DNA from: Propioniciclava sp. MC1595
GTDB taxonomy: Bacteria > Actinomycetota > Actinomycetes > Propionibacteriales > Propionibacteriaceae
Length of the DNA: 64,000 nucleotides
Direction of reading: 5' to 3'
Assembly: GCF_017569205.1 (NCBI RefSeq)
Contig: NZ_CP071870.1
Location: 1,984,001-2,048,000, forward strand
Shown here in pieces: positions 57,322 to 64,000 of this stretch. Numbering within the stretch: the stretch's first letter is position 1; the number at the start of each line of letters is the position of its first letter. Below the pieces are notes generated by a model. That model made no database searches. It worked only from the letters and a program-made list of their open reading frames with translations, and was not told the DNA's origin. The position numbers were made by a program, and so were the translations under genes.

Positions 57322-59007
57322 TCAGCCCCGGGACGCCTCGGCCAGCAGCTCGGCCGCGTGGGCGCGGGCGGCGTCGGTGCCCTCGAGCCCGGCCATCATC
57401 CGGGCCAGCTCGTGAACGCGGTCGGCGGCGGCGACCTCGCGGACGCCGGAGGTGGTCACCTGCCCGTCGTCGGCCTTGTGCACCACGAAGTGCCGGTCGG
57501 CGAAGGCGGCGACCTGGGCCAGGTGGGTGACCACGACGACCTGCGCGTGCTCGGCCAGGCGGGCCAGCCTGCGGCCGATCTCGAGCGCGACCGCGCCGCC
57601 CACCCCGGCGTCCACCTCGTCGAAGACGAAGGTGTGCCCCTCGGCGCCCTGGGCGAGCACGACCTCGAGGGCCAGGCGCACGCGCGACAGCTCGCCGCCG
57701 GAGGCCACCTTGGCCAGCGGCGCGGGCGCCGACCCCGGGTTGGCCGAGAACACCAGCACCACCTGGTCGGCACCGTGGGGCCCGGGCTCGGGCAGCGGCG
57801 TGACCTCGAACGCGAGCCGGGCACGGGGCATGGCGAGCGCGGCGAGCTCGGCCTCGACCAGCCCGGCCAGCTCGGACGCCGCGGCCGTGCGGGCCGCGGT
57901 GATCCGCCCCGCGAGCCTGGCCAGCTCCTCGCCCACGGTGGCCAGCAGCCCGTCGAGCTCGGCGATGCGGTCGTCTGACCCGGAAAGCCGGCCGGCCTCG
58001 GCCGCGGCCCGCTCGCCCCAGGCGAGGACCTCGTCGATGCTGTCGCCGTACTTGCGGGTGAGGCCCTGCAGGTCGGCCAGGCGGGCGGCGATCCACTCCA
58101 GCCGGGCGGGGTCGGCGTCGAGGCCGGTGGCGTAGGAGGCGAGGTCGCCGACGGCGTCGGAGAGCAGGAAGGCCGCCTCGTCCACCCGGCGGCCCAGGTC
58201 GGCGGCGGCGGGGTCGTCGGCCGCGATGGACGCCAGCGCCTTGCGCGCCGCGCCGACCAGGCCCAGCGCGGTCGGGGCGTCGGAGAACGCCTCGTCGTCG
58301 CCGGCCAGCGCGACGATGGCCTCGCGCGCGCCGAGGCGCAGGTCGTCCACCCCCTGCAGGCGGCGCTGCTCGGCCACCAGCGCGGTGTCCTCCCCCGGCG
58401 TGGGGTCGACCTTCTCGATCTCGCCGAGCCCGAACTCCAGCAGCGCGAGCTCGCGGGCGCGGGCCTGCGACTGGGCGACGAGCTCGGCCCGCTCGGCGAC
58501 CCACGCGCGCTGCTGGGCCCAGCGGGCGCGGTAGTCGGTCAGCAGCGTGGCCAACTCCGGTCCGCCGAAGGCGTCCAGCACCTCGCGCTGCCGCTCGGTC
58601 GATCCGAGCCGGATCTGCTCGCTCTGCCCGTGGATCGTGATGCGCTCCCCAACGGCCTCGACCAGGCCGGGCAGGGTCACCTGCGCCCCGCCCACCAGCG
58701 CGCGCGAGCGCGACGGGGTGAGGACCCGGGTGAGCAGCACCTCGCCGTCCTCCACCTGCCCGCCGACCTCGTCGACGTGGGCGGCGAGCGCGGCGTCGGC
58801 GGCGAGCCGGCCCTCGACCAGCGCCCGGGAGGCCCCGTGCCGGATCAGCCGGCTCTCGGCCTTGCCGCCCGAGAGCAGCCCGAGCCCGGAGACCACCATC
58901 GTCTTGCCCGCGCCGGTCTCGCCGGTGACGGCGGTGAACCCGGGCCCGAGCTCGAGGGTCGCGTCGTCGATGACGCCCAGGCCGCTGATGCGGAGCTCAG
59001 CCAGCAT
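57322..59007 (-). CDS. recN: DNA repair protein RecN
   Basis: 561 aa SMC-like ATPase. MLAELRISGLGVIDDATLELGPGFTAVTGETGAGKTMVVSGLGLL contains Walker A. A coiled-coil middle (about residues 150-360) includes the GLTRKYGDSIDEVLAW segment. The C-terminus has VASGGELSRVRLALEVVL (signature) and TFVFDEVDAGVGGAVALEIG (Walker B), then VVVTHLAQVAAFADRHFVV. It holds broken DNA ends together for recombination. The start overlaps the nadK stop by 11 nt. Confidence 0.95.
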   Translation of the reverse strand: MLAELRISGLGVIDDATLELGPGFTAVTGETGAGKTMVVSGLGLLSGGKAESRLIRHGASRALVEGRLAADAALAAHVDEVGGQVEDGEVLLTRVLTPSRSRALVGGAQVTLPGLVEAVGERITIHGQSEQIRLGSTERQREVLDAFGGPELATLLTDYRARWAQQRAWVAERAELVAQSQARARELALLEFGLGEIEKVDPTPGEDTALVAEQRRLQGVDDLRLGAREAIVALAGDDEAFSDAPTALGLVGAARKALASIAADDPAAADLGRRVDEAAFLLSDAVGDLASYATGLDADPARLEWIAARLADLQGLTRKYGDSIDEVLAWGERAAAEAGRLSGSDDRIAELDGLLATVGEELARLAGRITAARTAAASELAGLVEAELAALAMPRARLAFEVTPLPEPGPHGADQVVLVFSANPGSAPAPLAKVASGGELSRVRLALEVVLAQGAEGHTFVFDEVDAGVGGAVALEIGRRLARLAEHAQVVVVTHLAQVAAFADRHFVVHKADDGQVTTSGVREVAAADRVHELARMMAGLEGTDAARAHAAELLAEASRG

Positions 59008-59947
59008 CCCCGGCCTCGGCTGCCTTGCGGGCGGCGGCGTCGCGCTCGGCCTGCCCGCGCCACCCGTGGACGGGCAGGTCGAACTTGCGCACGAGGCGCT
59101 GCACGAACGGTTGCTCGGAGGTGCGGGCCAGCCGCAGCTTCAGCGGGCTGCGCCGCACGGTGACCTCGCTGGACGGCTTCACCGACGTGCTGCGCCGGCC
59201 GTCGCACCAGAGCACACCGCCCACCGGTGGGTTCTCGAGCATGCGGATCACGACCGTCGAGCTGGGGCTGAGCACCAACGGCCGCGCGAACAGGGCGTGG
59301 GCCAGGAGCGGCACGACGAGCAGCGCATCGAGGTCGGGCCACAGCACGGGCCCCTGGGCCGAGAACGCGTAGGCGGTCGACCCCGTGGGCGTCGACACGA
59401 GCACGCCGTCGGTGCCCCAGCGCGACAGGGGGTGGCCGTCGATGTCGACCAGCACCTCGATCATGCGCTCGCGGGCCGCCTTCTCGAGCGAGACCTCGTT
59501 GATCGCGTAGCTCGACCAGGTCACCTCGCCGCCGGGGGTCTCGCGCAGCTCGACCTCGAGGCAGAGCCGCTCCTCCACCCGGTAGTCGCGGTGGACCACC
59601 CGGTCGACCAGGTCGTGCGCCTCGGAGGTCTCGAGCTCGGCCAGGAAGCCGACGTGGCCCAGGTTCACGCCCAGCACGGGGTAGCCCAGCGGCACGGCCC
59701 ACTCGGCGGCGCGCAGGATGGTGCCGTCGCCGCCGAAGACCACGACCAGCTCGACCTCGGCGCCGGGCCGGGTGTCGAACCGGCGCACGTCGGCGCTCGG
59801 AACCCGCTCGGCGATGACGTCGTGGGCGGTGTCCCGCACCCAGCAGACGAACCCGTGCCCGGCGAGCCGTTCGATGAAGTCACTCGCCGCGTCGACGGCC
59901 TCCTCCCGCTGGTGGTGGATGCCCAGGGCGATGTGTCGCTGCGTCAC
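58997..59947 (-). CDS. nadK: NAD kinase
   Basis: 316 aa. The GGDGT motif is in VVFGGDGTILRAAEW (catalytic Asp), with NEVSLEKAARERMIEV and DGVLVSTPTGSTAYAFSAQGP as the second conserved sites. It phosphorylates NAD to NADP. GTG 59947 start. Part of the tlyA-nadK-recN run conserved in actinobacteria, with the small gap and overlap suggesting one transcript. Confidence 0.95.
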   Translation of the reverse strand: MTQRHIALGIHHQREEAVDAASDFIERLAGHGFVCWVRDTAHDVIAERVPSADVRRFDTRPGAEVELVVVFGGDGTILRAAEWAVPLGYPVLGVNLGHVGFLAELETSEAHDLVDRVVHRDYRVEERLCLEVELRETPGGEVTWSSYAINEVSLEKAARERMIEVLVDIDGHPLSRWGTDGVLVSTPTGSTAYAFSAQGPVLWPDLDALLVVPLLAHALFARPLVLSPSSTVVIRMLENPPVGGVLWCDGRRSTSVKPSSEVTVRRSPLKLRLARTSEQPFVQRLVRKFDLPVHGWRGQAERDAAARKAAEAGDAG

Positions 59948-59957
59948 GCCCGCCAGC

Positions 59958-60701
59958 CTAACGGGCCGGGCCGACAGCGCCGGGCTCCGCGACGAGCTTG
60001 AGGAACACCTCGCGGTTGCCCGACTCCCCCGGCAGCGGGCTCAGGCCGCGCCAGACCTCGCGCCAGCCCGCCTCGGCGGCGGCCCGGGCGACCAGGTCGG
60101 CCGCCTCCGGGACGCGGGCGGGGTCGGCGACGACGCCCCGGGAGTCGAGCGCCGCGCGGCCGAGCTCGAACTGCGGCTTCACCATGAGCAGGGCGACGGC
60201 GCCGTCGCGGGCGACCGACCGCAGCGGCGCGACGAGCAGGGTCAACGAGATGAAGGAGACGTCGGCCACGACGAGGTCGACGGGCGCGGCGACGTGGGCG
60301 GGGGTCAGGTCGCGCAGGTTGAGCCCCTCGTGGCTCGTCACCCGGGGGTCGGACGCCACGGGCTCGGCCAGCTGCCCGTGCCCGACGTCGACCGCGGTCA
60401 CGTGCTCGGCACCCCGGGCCAGGAGTACCTGGGTGAAGCCGCCCGTGGACGCCCCGGCGTCCAGGGCGCGGCACCCGGCGACCTCGGTGCCGGAGGCATC
60501 CAGCGCGCCGAGGAGCTTGTGCGCGGCCCGCGAGACCCACGGGTCGGTCTCGGCGGCGAGCGTGTCGTCGGGGCCCACGGGGAGGGAGGCCTTGGCCGCG
60601 GGGCGTCCGTTGACGGTCACGCGACCGCCGTCGATGAGGTCGCGGGCCTGCCCGCGGGACCGGGCCAGCCCCTGCGCGACGAGGGCGGCGTCCAGCCTCA
60701 C
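59958..60701 (-). CDS. tlyA: TlyA-type rRNA 2'-O-methyltransferase
   Basis: 247 aa. An N-terminal S4 RNA-binding domain (MRLDAALVAQGLARSRGQARDLIDGGRVTVNGRPA) is joined to an FtsJ-like methyltransferase domain with the SAM-binding RALDAGASTGGFTQVLLARGA and the catalytic DVSFISLTLL and MVKPQFELGR. In mycobacteria TlyA methylates 16S C1409 and 23S C1920 and confers capreomycin sensitivity. GTG start overlaps the previous small gene's stop (GTGA). Confidence 0.93.
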   Translation of the reverse strand: MRLDAALVAQGLARSRGQARDLIDGGRVTVNGRPAAKASLPVGPDDTLAAETDPWVSRAAHKLLGALDASGTEVAGCRALDAGASTGGFTQVLLARGAEHVTAVDVGHGQLAEPVASDPRVTSHEGLNLRDLTPAHVAAPVDLVVADVSFISLTLLVAPLRSVARDGAVALLMVKPQFELGRAALDSRGVVADPARVPEAADLVARAAAEAGWREVWRGLSPLPGESGNREVFLKLVAEPGAVGPAR

Positions 60702-60910
60702 CGGCGCGGCAGCGGGGGCTGCGGGGTGGGGTTGAGGGCCTGCTGGACCACGTCGAGCACCGTGGCGATCTCGTCGTGGTGGGTGTGCACGTCCTCGCCG
60801 AGCGACAGCTCGGCCAGCGCGGCGTCGATGGCCGGGTGGCCGGTGACCGGCAGGGCGGCGTCCGTCGACGCCTCGGTGGGCTGGGGGGCCTCGGGCTCGG
60901 TGGTGCTCAC
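60698..60910 (-). CDS. Small acidic hypothetical protein upstream of tlyA
   Basis: 70 aa, MSTTEPEAPQPTEASTDAAL followed by HPAIDAALAELSLGEDVHTHHDEIATVLDVVQQAL and a Pro/Arg tail. Position equals the small Rv1693-type gene between the HAD phosphatase and tlyA. The central helical segment is the conserved part. It overlaps tlyA by GTGA, so the two are coupled. Function is unknown. Confidence 0.65.
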   Translation of the reverse strand: MSTTEPEAPQPTEASTDAALPVTGHPAIDAALAELSLGEDVHTHHDEIATVLDVVQQALNPTPQPPLPRR

Positions 60911-60919
60911 CGGGCCATC

Positions 60920-61543
60920 CTACGAGTCGTCCTCGTCGCCGAGGCCGCGGGCCATGAGCGCGTCGCCGGTCGTGCGCGCGTAGGCAACGGCCTGGATGAC
61001 CACCGGCGTCACCGAGGCCAGCGGGTTGCGGTCGAGGCCGCGGGCGCGTGCGGCATCCCTGACCTCGCCGAAGGACGCGATCACGTACGGGATCGAGCGG
61101 ACCAGCACCGCGACGGCCAGCCCGAACCGCTCGGGGCTCGCGCCGAAGCGGGCGAGGGGGCGCGTGGCGGTGACCAACGCGTCGATGAGCACGGGCATCG
61201 GGGTGGTGATCAGCACGATCCGGCCGGCGTAGAGGGCGGTCAGCGTGGTGCCGACGACCTTCACCGCCATGGTCGGGTCGCCGAAGAGCAGGTGGTAGCC
61301 GGCCACGAAGGCGAACAGGACCACGAGGCCGAGCGGCATCCCCCAGGCCAGCCGCAGCGGGGCCCGGGTGGTGGCGACCAGCGCCAGGGTGAGCACGAGG
61401 GCACCGACCACGACGGGCCAGGACCCGAAGACCGCGGGCACGGTCAGGGCGAGGAAGACGAGGTACTTCCAGCCGACACCCATCCGGTGCCAGACCGTGG
61501 TGCCGGGGACGTGGATGCCCAGCAGGGCGCGCGCGGCGTTCAC
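60920..61543 (-). CDS. bioN: Biotin ECF transporter transmembrane (T) component BioN
   Basis: 207 aa, five to six TM segments (MGVGWKYLVFLALTVPAVFG, SWPVVVGALVLTLALVAT, AWGMPLGLVVLFAFVAGYHLLF and others). The two Ala-Arg-Gly coupling motifs of EcfT proteins appear as RDAARARGLDRN and GDALMARGLGDE. The start overlaps the bioM stop in ATGA. It links the ATPase BioM to the substrate protein BioY. Confidence 0.88.
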   Translation of the reverse strand: MNAARALLGIHVPGTTVWHRMGVGWKYLVFLALTVPAVFGSWPVVVGALVLTLALVATTRAPLRLAWGMPLGLVVLFAFVAGYHLLFGDPTMAVKVVGTTLTALYAGRIVLITTPMPVLIDALVTATRPLARFGASPERFGLAVAVLVRSIPYVIASFGEVRDAARARGLDRNPLASVTPVVIQAVAYARTTGDALMARGLGDEDDS

Positions 61544-62244
61544 GCCATCATCGCCTCGTAGTGGGCGATCGCCTCGCCCGGGGCGCCGTCGGCGACGATG
61601 CGGCCGCCGTCGACGACCAGGACGCGGTCGGCGTCGGCGGCGAGGTCGAGGTCGTGCGTGGCGAGCACGACCTGCTGGTCGAGCTCCGTGAGCACCCGCC
61701 GCAGCACGAGGCGGTTGCGCAGGTCGAGCAGGGTCGTCGGCTCGTCCGCGACGAGGATCGCCGGGTCGACGGCCAGCACGGCGGTCAGGGCCGCGAGCTG
61801 CCGCTCCCCGCCCGACAGGTCGTAGATCGACTGCTCGGCCACGTGGTCGAGGCCGCGGGCGGCCAGGAGGGCGCGGGCGGCGTCCCGGCGCTGCGAGCGG
61901 TCGCGGATCGTGCGGCGCAGGCTGAGCTCGACGTCCTCGAGCGGGGTCGGCATGACGAGCTGGCTGAGCGGGTCGGTGAAGACGAAGCCCACCCTGCGGC
62001 GCACGCCCTTGCCGTCGGACGCCGGGTCGAGCCCGTCGACCAGCACCCGTCCCGACGAGGCCACGACCAGACCGTTGAGGAGCCGCAGGAGCGTGGACTT
62101 GCCAGAGCCGTTCGCGCCGACGAAGGCGACGCGCCGCTCGGGCAGGTCGAGGGTGATGTCCTCCAGCAGGGTGCGGGTGCCCCAGCCCTGCCCCGGTGCA
62201 CCGGGCACGGGGACGCGGACCGAGACGCCCTGCAGCTGGATCAT
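61540..62244 (-). CDS. bioM: Biotin ECF transporter ATPase BioM
   Basis: 234 aa ABC ATPase. Walker A VGANGSGKSTLLRLLNGL, Q-loop VFTDPLSQLVMPTP, signature DLSGGERQLAALTAVLA, Walker B ILVADEPTTLLDL and switch His in ATHDLDLAADADRV are intact. Sequence features (TDPLSQLVMPT) match EcfA/BioM proteins. Start overlaps the bioY stop, end overlaps the bioN start, so the three genes are one coupled unit. Confidence 0.9.
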   Translation of the reverse strand: MIQLQGVSVRVPVPGAPGQGWGTRTLLEDITLDLPERRVAFVGANGSGKSTLLRLLNGLVVASSGRVLVDGLDPASDGKGVRRRVGFVFTDPLSQLVMPTPLEDVELSLRRTIRDRSQRRDAARALLAARGLDHVAEQSIYDLSGGERQLAALTAVLAVDPAILVADEPTTLLDLRNRLVLRRVLTELDQQVVLATHDLDLAADADRVLVVDGGRIVADGAPGEAIAHYEAMMA

Positions 62245-62867
62245 CGGGCGGGGACGGGCTCCTGCGCCTGCGCGCGCTCGACCGCCGGGTGGACCAGCAG
62301 CCCCGGGAACGCGCGGTGCACGGCCACGGCGACGCCGGACGCCGCGATGTTCTTGATGACGTCGCCGGGCCAGTAGACGATGTCGGCCAGGAACGCCTTG
62401 TCGACCGGGATGCCGGCGTTGATCGCGATGCCGGCGATGCCCATCGGGTGCACGAAGGCGAACGAGCCGGCCAGGCCGGCCAGGAACAGCAGCGCCCAGC
62501 GCACGCCGGTGCTCTTCTGGTTGCGGGAGACGATCGCGCGGGCCAGGAAGCCGATGAGGAGCGCCGCGAGGGGGAAGGCCAGCAGGTAGCCCGCCGAGGG
62601 CTTGGCCAGCACGCCGATGCCGGACGCCCCGCCGGCGAACACGGGTAGCCCGGCGAGGCCGACGATGACGTACAGCGCGGTGGCGGCGAAGCCGCGCCAC
62701 GGGCCGAGGATCATCGCGGTGAGCGCGACGGCCAGCGTCTGCAGGGTGATCGGGACCCCGACCGCCCCCACGGGGATCGCGGGCGCGAGCGTCGCGGCCG
62801 AGATGACCCCGGCGAAGACGGCGACCAGCGCGAGGTCGGTGACGGTGGACTGGCGTCGCTGAGCCAT
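62241..62867 (-). CDS. bioY: Biotin transporter substrate-binding component BioY
   Basis: 208 aa with six TM segments. VPITLQTLAVALTAMILGPWRGFAATALYVIVGLAGLPVFAGGASGIGVLAKPSAGYLLAFP is the BioY core including the GG-SGxGVL-PT/SxGY motif that lines the biotin site. The ATG at 62867 has AGAGGAG 6 nt upstream; ATG 62873 is also in frame but too close to that ribosome binding site. A BioQ-like operator overlaps its promoter (separate entry), so expression should rise when biotin is limiting. Confidence 0.92.
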   Translation of the reverse strand: MAQRRQSTVTDLALVAVFAGVISAATLAPAIPVGAVGVPITLQTLAVALTAMILGPWRGFAATALYVIVGLAGLPVFAGGASGIGVLAKPSAGYLLAFPLAALLIGFLARAIVSRNQKSTGVRWALLFLAGLAGSFAFVHPMGIAGIAINAGIPVDKAFLADIVYWPGDVIKNIAASGVAVAVHRAFPGLLVHPAVERAQAQEPVPAR

Positions 62868-62878
62868 GTTCATCTCCT

Positions 62879-62895
62879 CTTGAACGGTGTTCAAG
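62879..62895. promoter_or_regulatory. BioQ-like operator at the bioY promoter
   Basis: CTTGAAC-ggt-GTTCAAG is a perfect 7-3-7 inverted repeat. It contains TGAAC-N3-GTT, which matches the actinobacterial BioQ (TetR-family biotin regulator) motif TGAAC-N3-GTTAC as I recall it, in 4 of the 5 bases of the second half-site. TAGACT (62897-62902), the -10 box of bioY on the minus strand, abuts it, so the start site lies within the palindrome and binding would block transcription. No BioQ gene is in the window. Confidence 0.65.
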
Positions 62896-62896
62896 A

Positions 62897-62902
62897 AGTC
62901 TA
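62897..62902 (-). promoter_or_regulatory. -10 box of bioYMN
   Basis: TAGACT on the minus strand overlaps the stop codon of the HAD phosphatase gene and directly abuts the BioQ-like palindrome. Confidence 0.5.
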
Positions 62903-63892
62903 GGGCAGCAGGTCGAGCCGCGCGAACACGGCCTCGCCCGTGGACACGGAGCCGTCCCAGAACAGCTGGGCGAGTGCCCAGGCGGCGTCGAGTTGGGCCT
63001 CGCGCTTGGTGACGTCACCCTCCAGCAGGGCGTTGCCCGCCTCGGCGCGCACCGTGACCGCCCCGCAGGTCGCGACCCCGTCGGCGATCGCGGCGGTACG
63101 GCGGGGTTCGAACAGGGACTCGACGTTCCAGCCGATGGCGGTCGGGCGTCCGTCGACCGGGGCCAGGCACAGGTCCCGGACGCCGTGCGCCCCGGTGAAC
63201 ACCAGGAACGAGTCGATGCCCACCGCGTGCGCGCCCATGATGTCGGTGTCGATGCGGTCACCCACGAAGACCGGACGCCCCGCTCCCGAGCGCCGCAGCG
63301 CCTCGTCCATGAGCGGGCGGAACGGCTTGCCGACCACCTCGGGATCGTGGTCGACCGTGTTGCGCACCGCCTGGATCGCCGCGCCGGCGCCGGGGACGAG
63401 GCCGTGCTCGGTCGGACGGGTGGAATCGGTGTTGGTCGCGAACCACCGGGCGCCGCGCTGGATGGCGATCGCCGCCTGGTCGAGGCGCGGCCACGTCATC
63501 GCCGGGTCGTAGCCCTGGATGACCGCCACGGGCTCCTCCGCGAAGGTCGTGACGACCTCCATGCCGGCGAGGCGCACCTGCTCGACGAGGTTGTCGGTGC
63601 CGGCGACCAGGACCTTGCTGCCGGCGGGAAGCTCCTGGCGCAGGAGACCGCTGGCGGCCTGCGCGCTGGAGACCACCTCCTGCTCCTGCGCCCCGAAGCC
63701 GAGCTCGGCCAAGTGGTGGGCCACCACGGCGGTGCTACGCGCGGCGTTGTTGGTCACGTAGACCGTCGCGACACCGGCCTCGTGCAGGCGCCGGACGCCG
63801 TCCACCGCCCCCTCGACCGCCTCGGGCCCGAGGTACAGGACCCCGTCCAGGTCGAAGAAGACCGCGTCGTACCCCTCGATGAAGGCGGTCAC
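62900..63892 (-). CDS. HAD-IIA family sugar-phosphatase-like hydrolase
   Basis: 330 aa. Motif I DAVFFDLDGVLYLGPE has the nucleophile and general-acid Asp pair; motif II is in YVTNNAARS; the Lys and motif III are in VGKPFRPLMDEAL and PVFVGDRIDTDIMGAHAVGIDSFLVFTG. The cap region lies between motifs II and III as in NagD/PGP-type subclass IIA enzymes. A C-terminal extension of about 70 residues is typical of the actinobacterial Rv1692 type, a glycerol-phosphate phosphatase. Start GTG 63892 overlaps the previous stop (GTGA). Confidence 0.9.
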   Translation of the reverse strand: MTAFIEGYDAVFFDLDGVLYLGPEAVEGAVDGVRRLHEAGVATVYVTNNAARSTAVVAHHLAELGFGAQEQEVVSSAQAASGLLRQELPAGSKVLVAGTDNLVEQVRLAGMEVVTTFAEEPVAVIQGYDPAMTWPRLDQAAIAIQRGARWFATNTDSTRPTEHGLVPGAGAAIQAVRNTVDHDPEVVGKPFRPLMDEALRRSGAGRPVFVGDRIDTDIMGAHAVGIDSFLVFTGAHGVRDLCLAPVDGRPTAIGWNVESLFEPRRTAAIADGVATCGAVTVRAEAGNALLEGDVTKREAQLDAAWALAQLFWDGSVSTGEAVFARLDLLP

Positions 63893-64000
63893 GACTCGTC
63901 GTCCTCCCCCAGCAGCTCGGCCACCTCGGCCTCGATGTCGTCGTCCTCCTCGGCCCCCTCGGCCTCATCAGCCTCGACGGCCTCGTCCTCGGGGTGGCCG
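63889..64000 (-). CDS. C-terminal end of an acidic-tailed protein (Rv1691-like position), partial
   Basis: Only the last 36 codons are in the window, read from the right edge. They are almost entirely acidic: EDEAVEADEAEGAEEDDDIEAEVAELLGEDDES then TGA, overlapping the HAD phosphatase start (GTGA). In M. tuberculosis the gene before this phosphatase is Rv1691, a TPR-like hypothetical; identity here is inferred from position only. Confidence 0.5.
   Translation of the reverse strand, partial: GHPEDEAVEADEAEGAEEDDDIEAEVAELLGEDDES

Overview
The window is about 70% G+C and reads as the chromosome of an actinobacterium. The support is a set of lineage-typical genes and gene orders: adnA-adnB-nudC, mtrA-mtrB-lpqB-comF-hpf-secA, prfB-ftsE-ftsX-M23 peptidase-smpB, aceE/PucR-type regulator/fabD-fabH-acpP-fabF, and HAD phosphatase-(small ORF)-tlyA-nadK-recN, together with DUF3107, DUF3052 and DUF3145 genes. 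Several genes have a TANNNT -10 box only 6-8 nt before the start codon, as in leaderless actinobacterial mRNAs. The gene set suggests Propionibacteriaceae or a close relative; that placement is an inference.

Layout. 0-1.4 kb: the 3' end of recD, a CarD-like gene broken by an internal deletion, and a complete 901-bp IS5-family element inserted exactly in a CTAG that serves as overlapping stop codons of the flanking convergent genes. 1.4-12.2 kb: DNA maintenance genes (UvrA-like ATPase, NudC, AdnB, AdnA, stand-alone LigD-type polymerase). 12.3-25.7 kb: DUF3107, a DEAD-box RNA helicase with a structured leader, trpS with a recognisable ribosome-mediated attenuator, a PHP phosphoesterase, the large NAD-dependent glutamate dehydrogenase, pruA, and Ku. 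Ku and the LigD-type polymerase together point to an NHEJ capacity.

25.8-35.4 kb: SecA, long-form HPF, ComF, LpqB-MtrB-MtrA and YqgE, with the C-terminal remnant of a YcaQ-like winged-helix glycosylase between secA and hpf. 35.5-44.6 kb: a decayed luciferase-like monooxygenase, tmRNA (encoded tag ADNSRADFALAA), a DUF1707 membrane protein, FKBP isomerase, a DUF2207 protein, SmpB, and the FtsEX division module with its M23 hydrolase; prfB and tRNA-Val close the block. SmpB and tmRNA lie 3 kb apart and work together in ribosome rescue.

44.7-57.2 kb: an ECF sigma factor with a translationally coupled membrane-anchored partner, DUF3052, aceE (acetyl-CoA supply), a PolX-like PHP protein, a FasR-type regulator and the fabD-fabH-acpP-fabF fatty-acid operon with a palindromic candidate operator before fabD, then a ribokinase-like gene and DUF3145. 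57.3-64 kb: recN, NAD kinase, tlyA, a small ORF, a biotin ECF transporter (bioY-bioM-bioN) with a BioQ-like operator over its promoter, a HAD phosphatase and the end of an acidic-tailed protein.

Most of the window is conserved core chromosome. The most interesting signals are regulatory (trpS attenuator, biotin operator, fab palindrome), two dispersed palindromes that share a core, and a set of recently broken genes. I found no phage, CRISPR array, toxin-antitoxin pair, secondary-metabolite cluster or clearly new multi-gene system.
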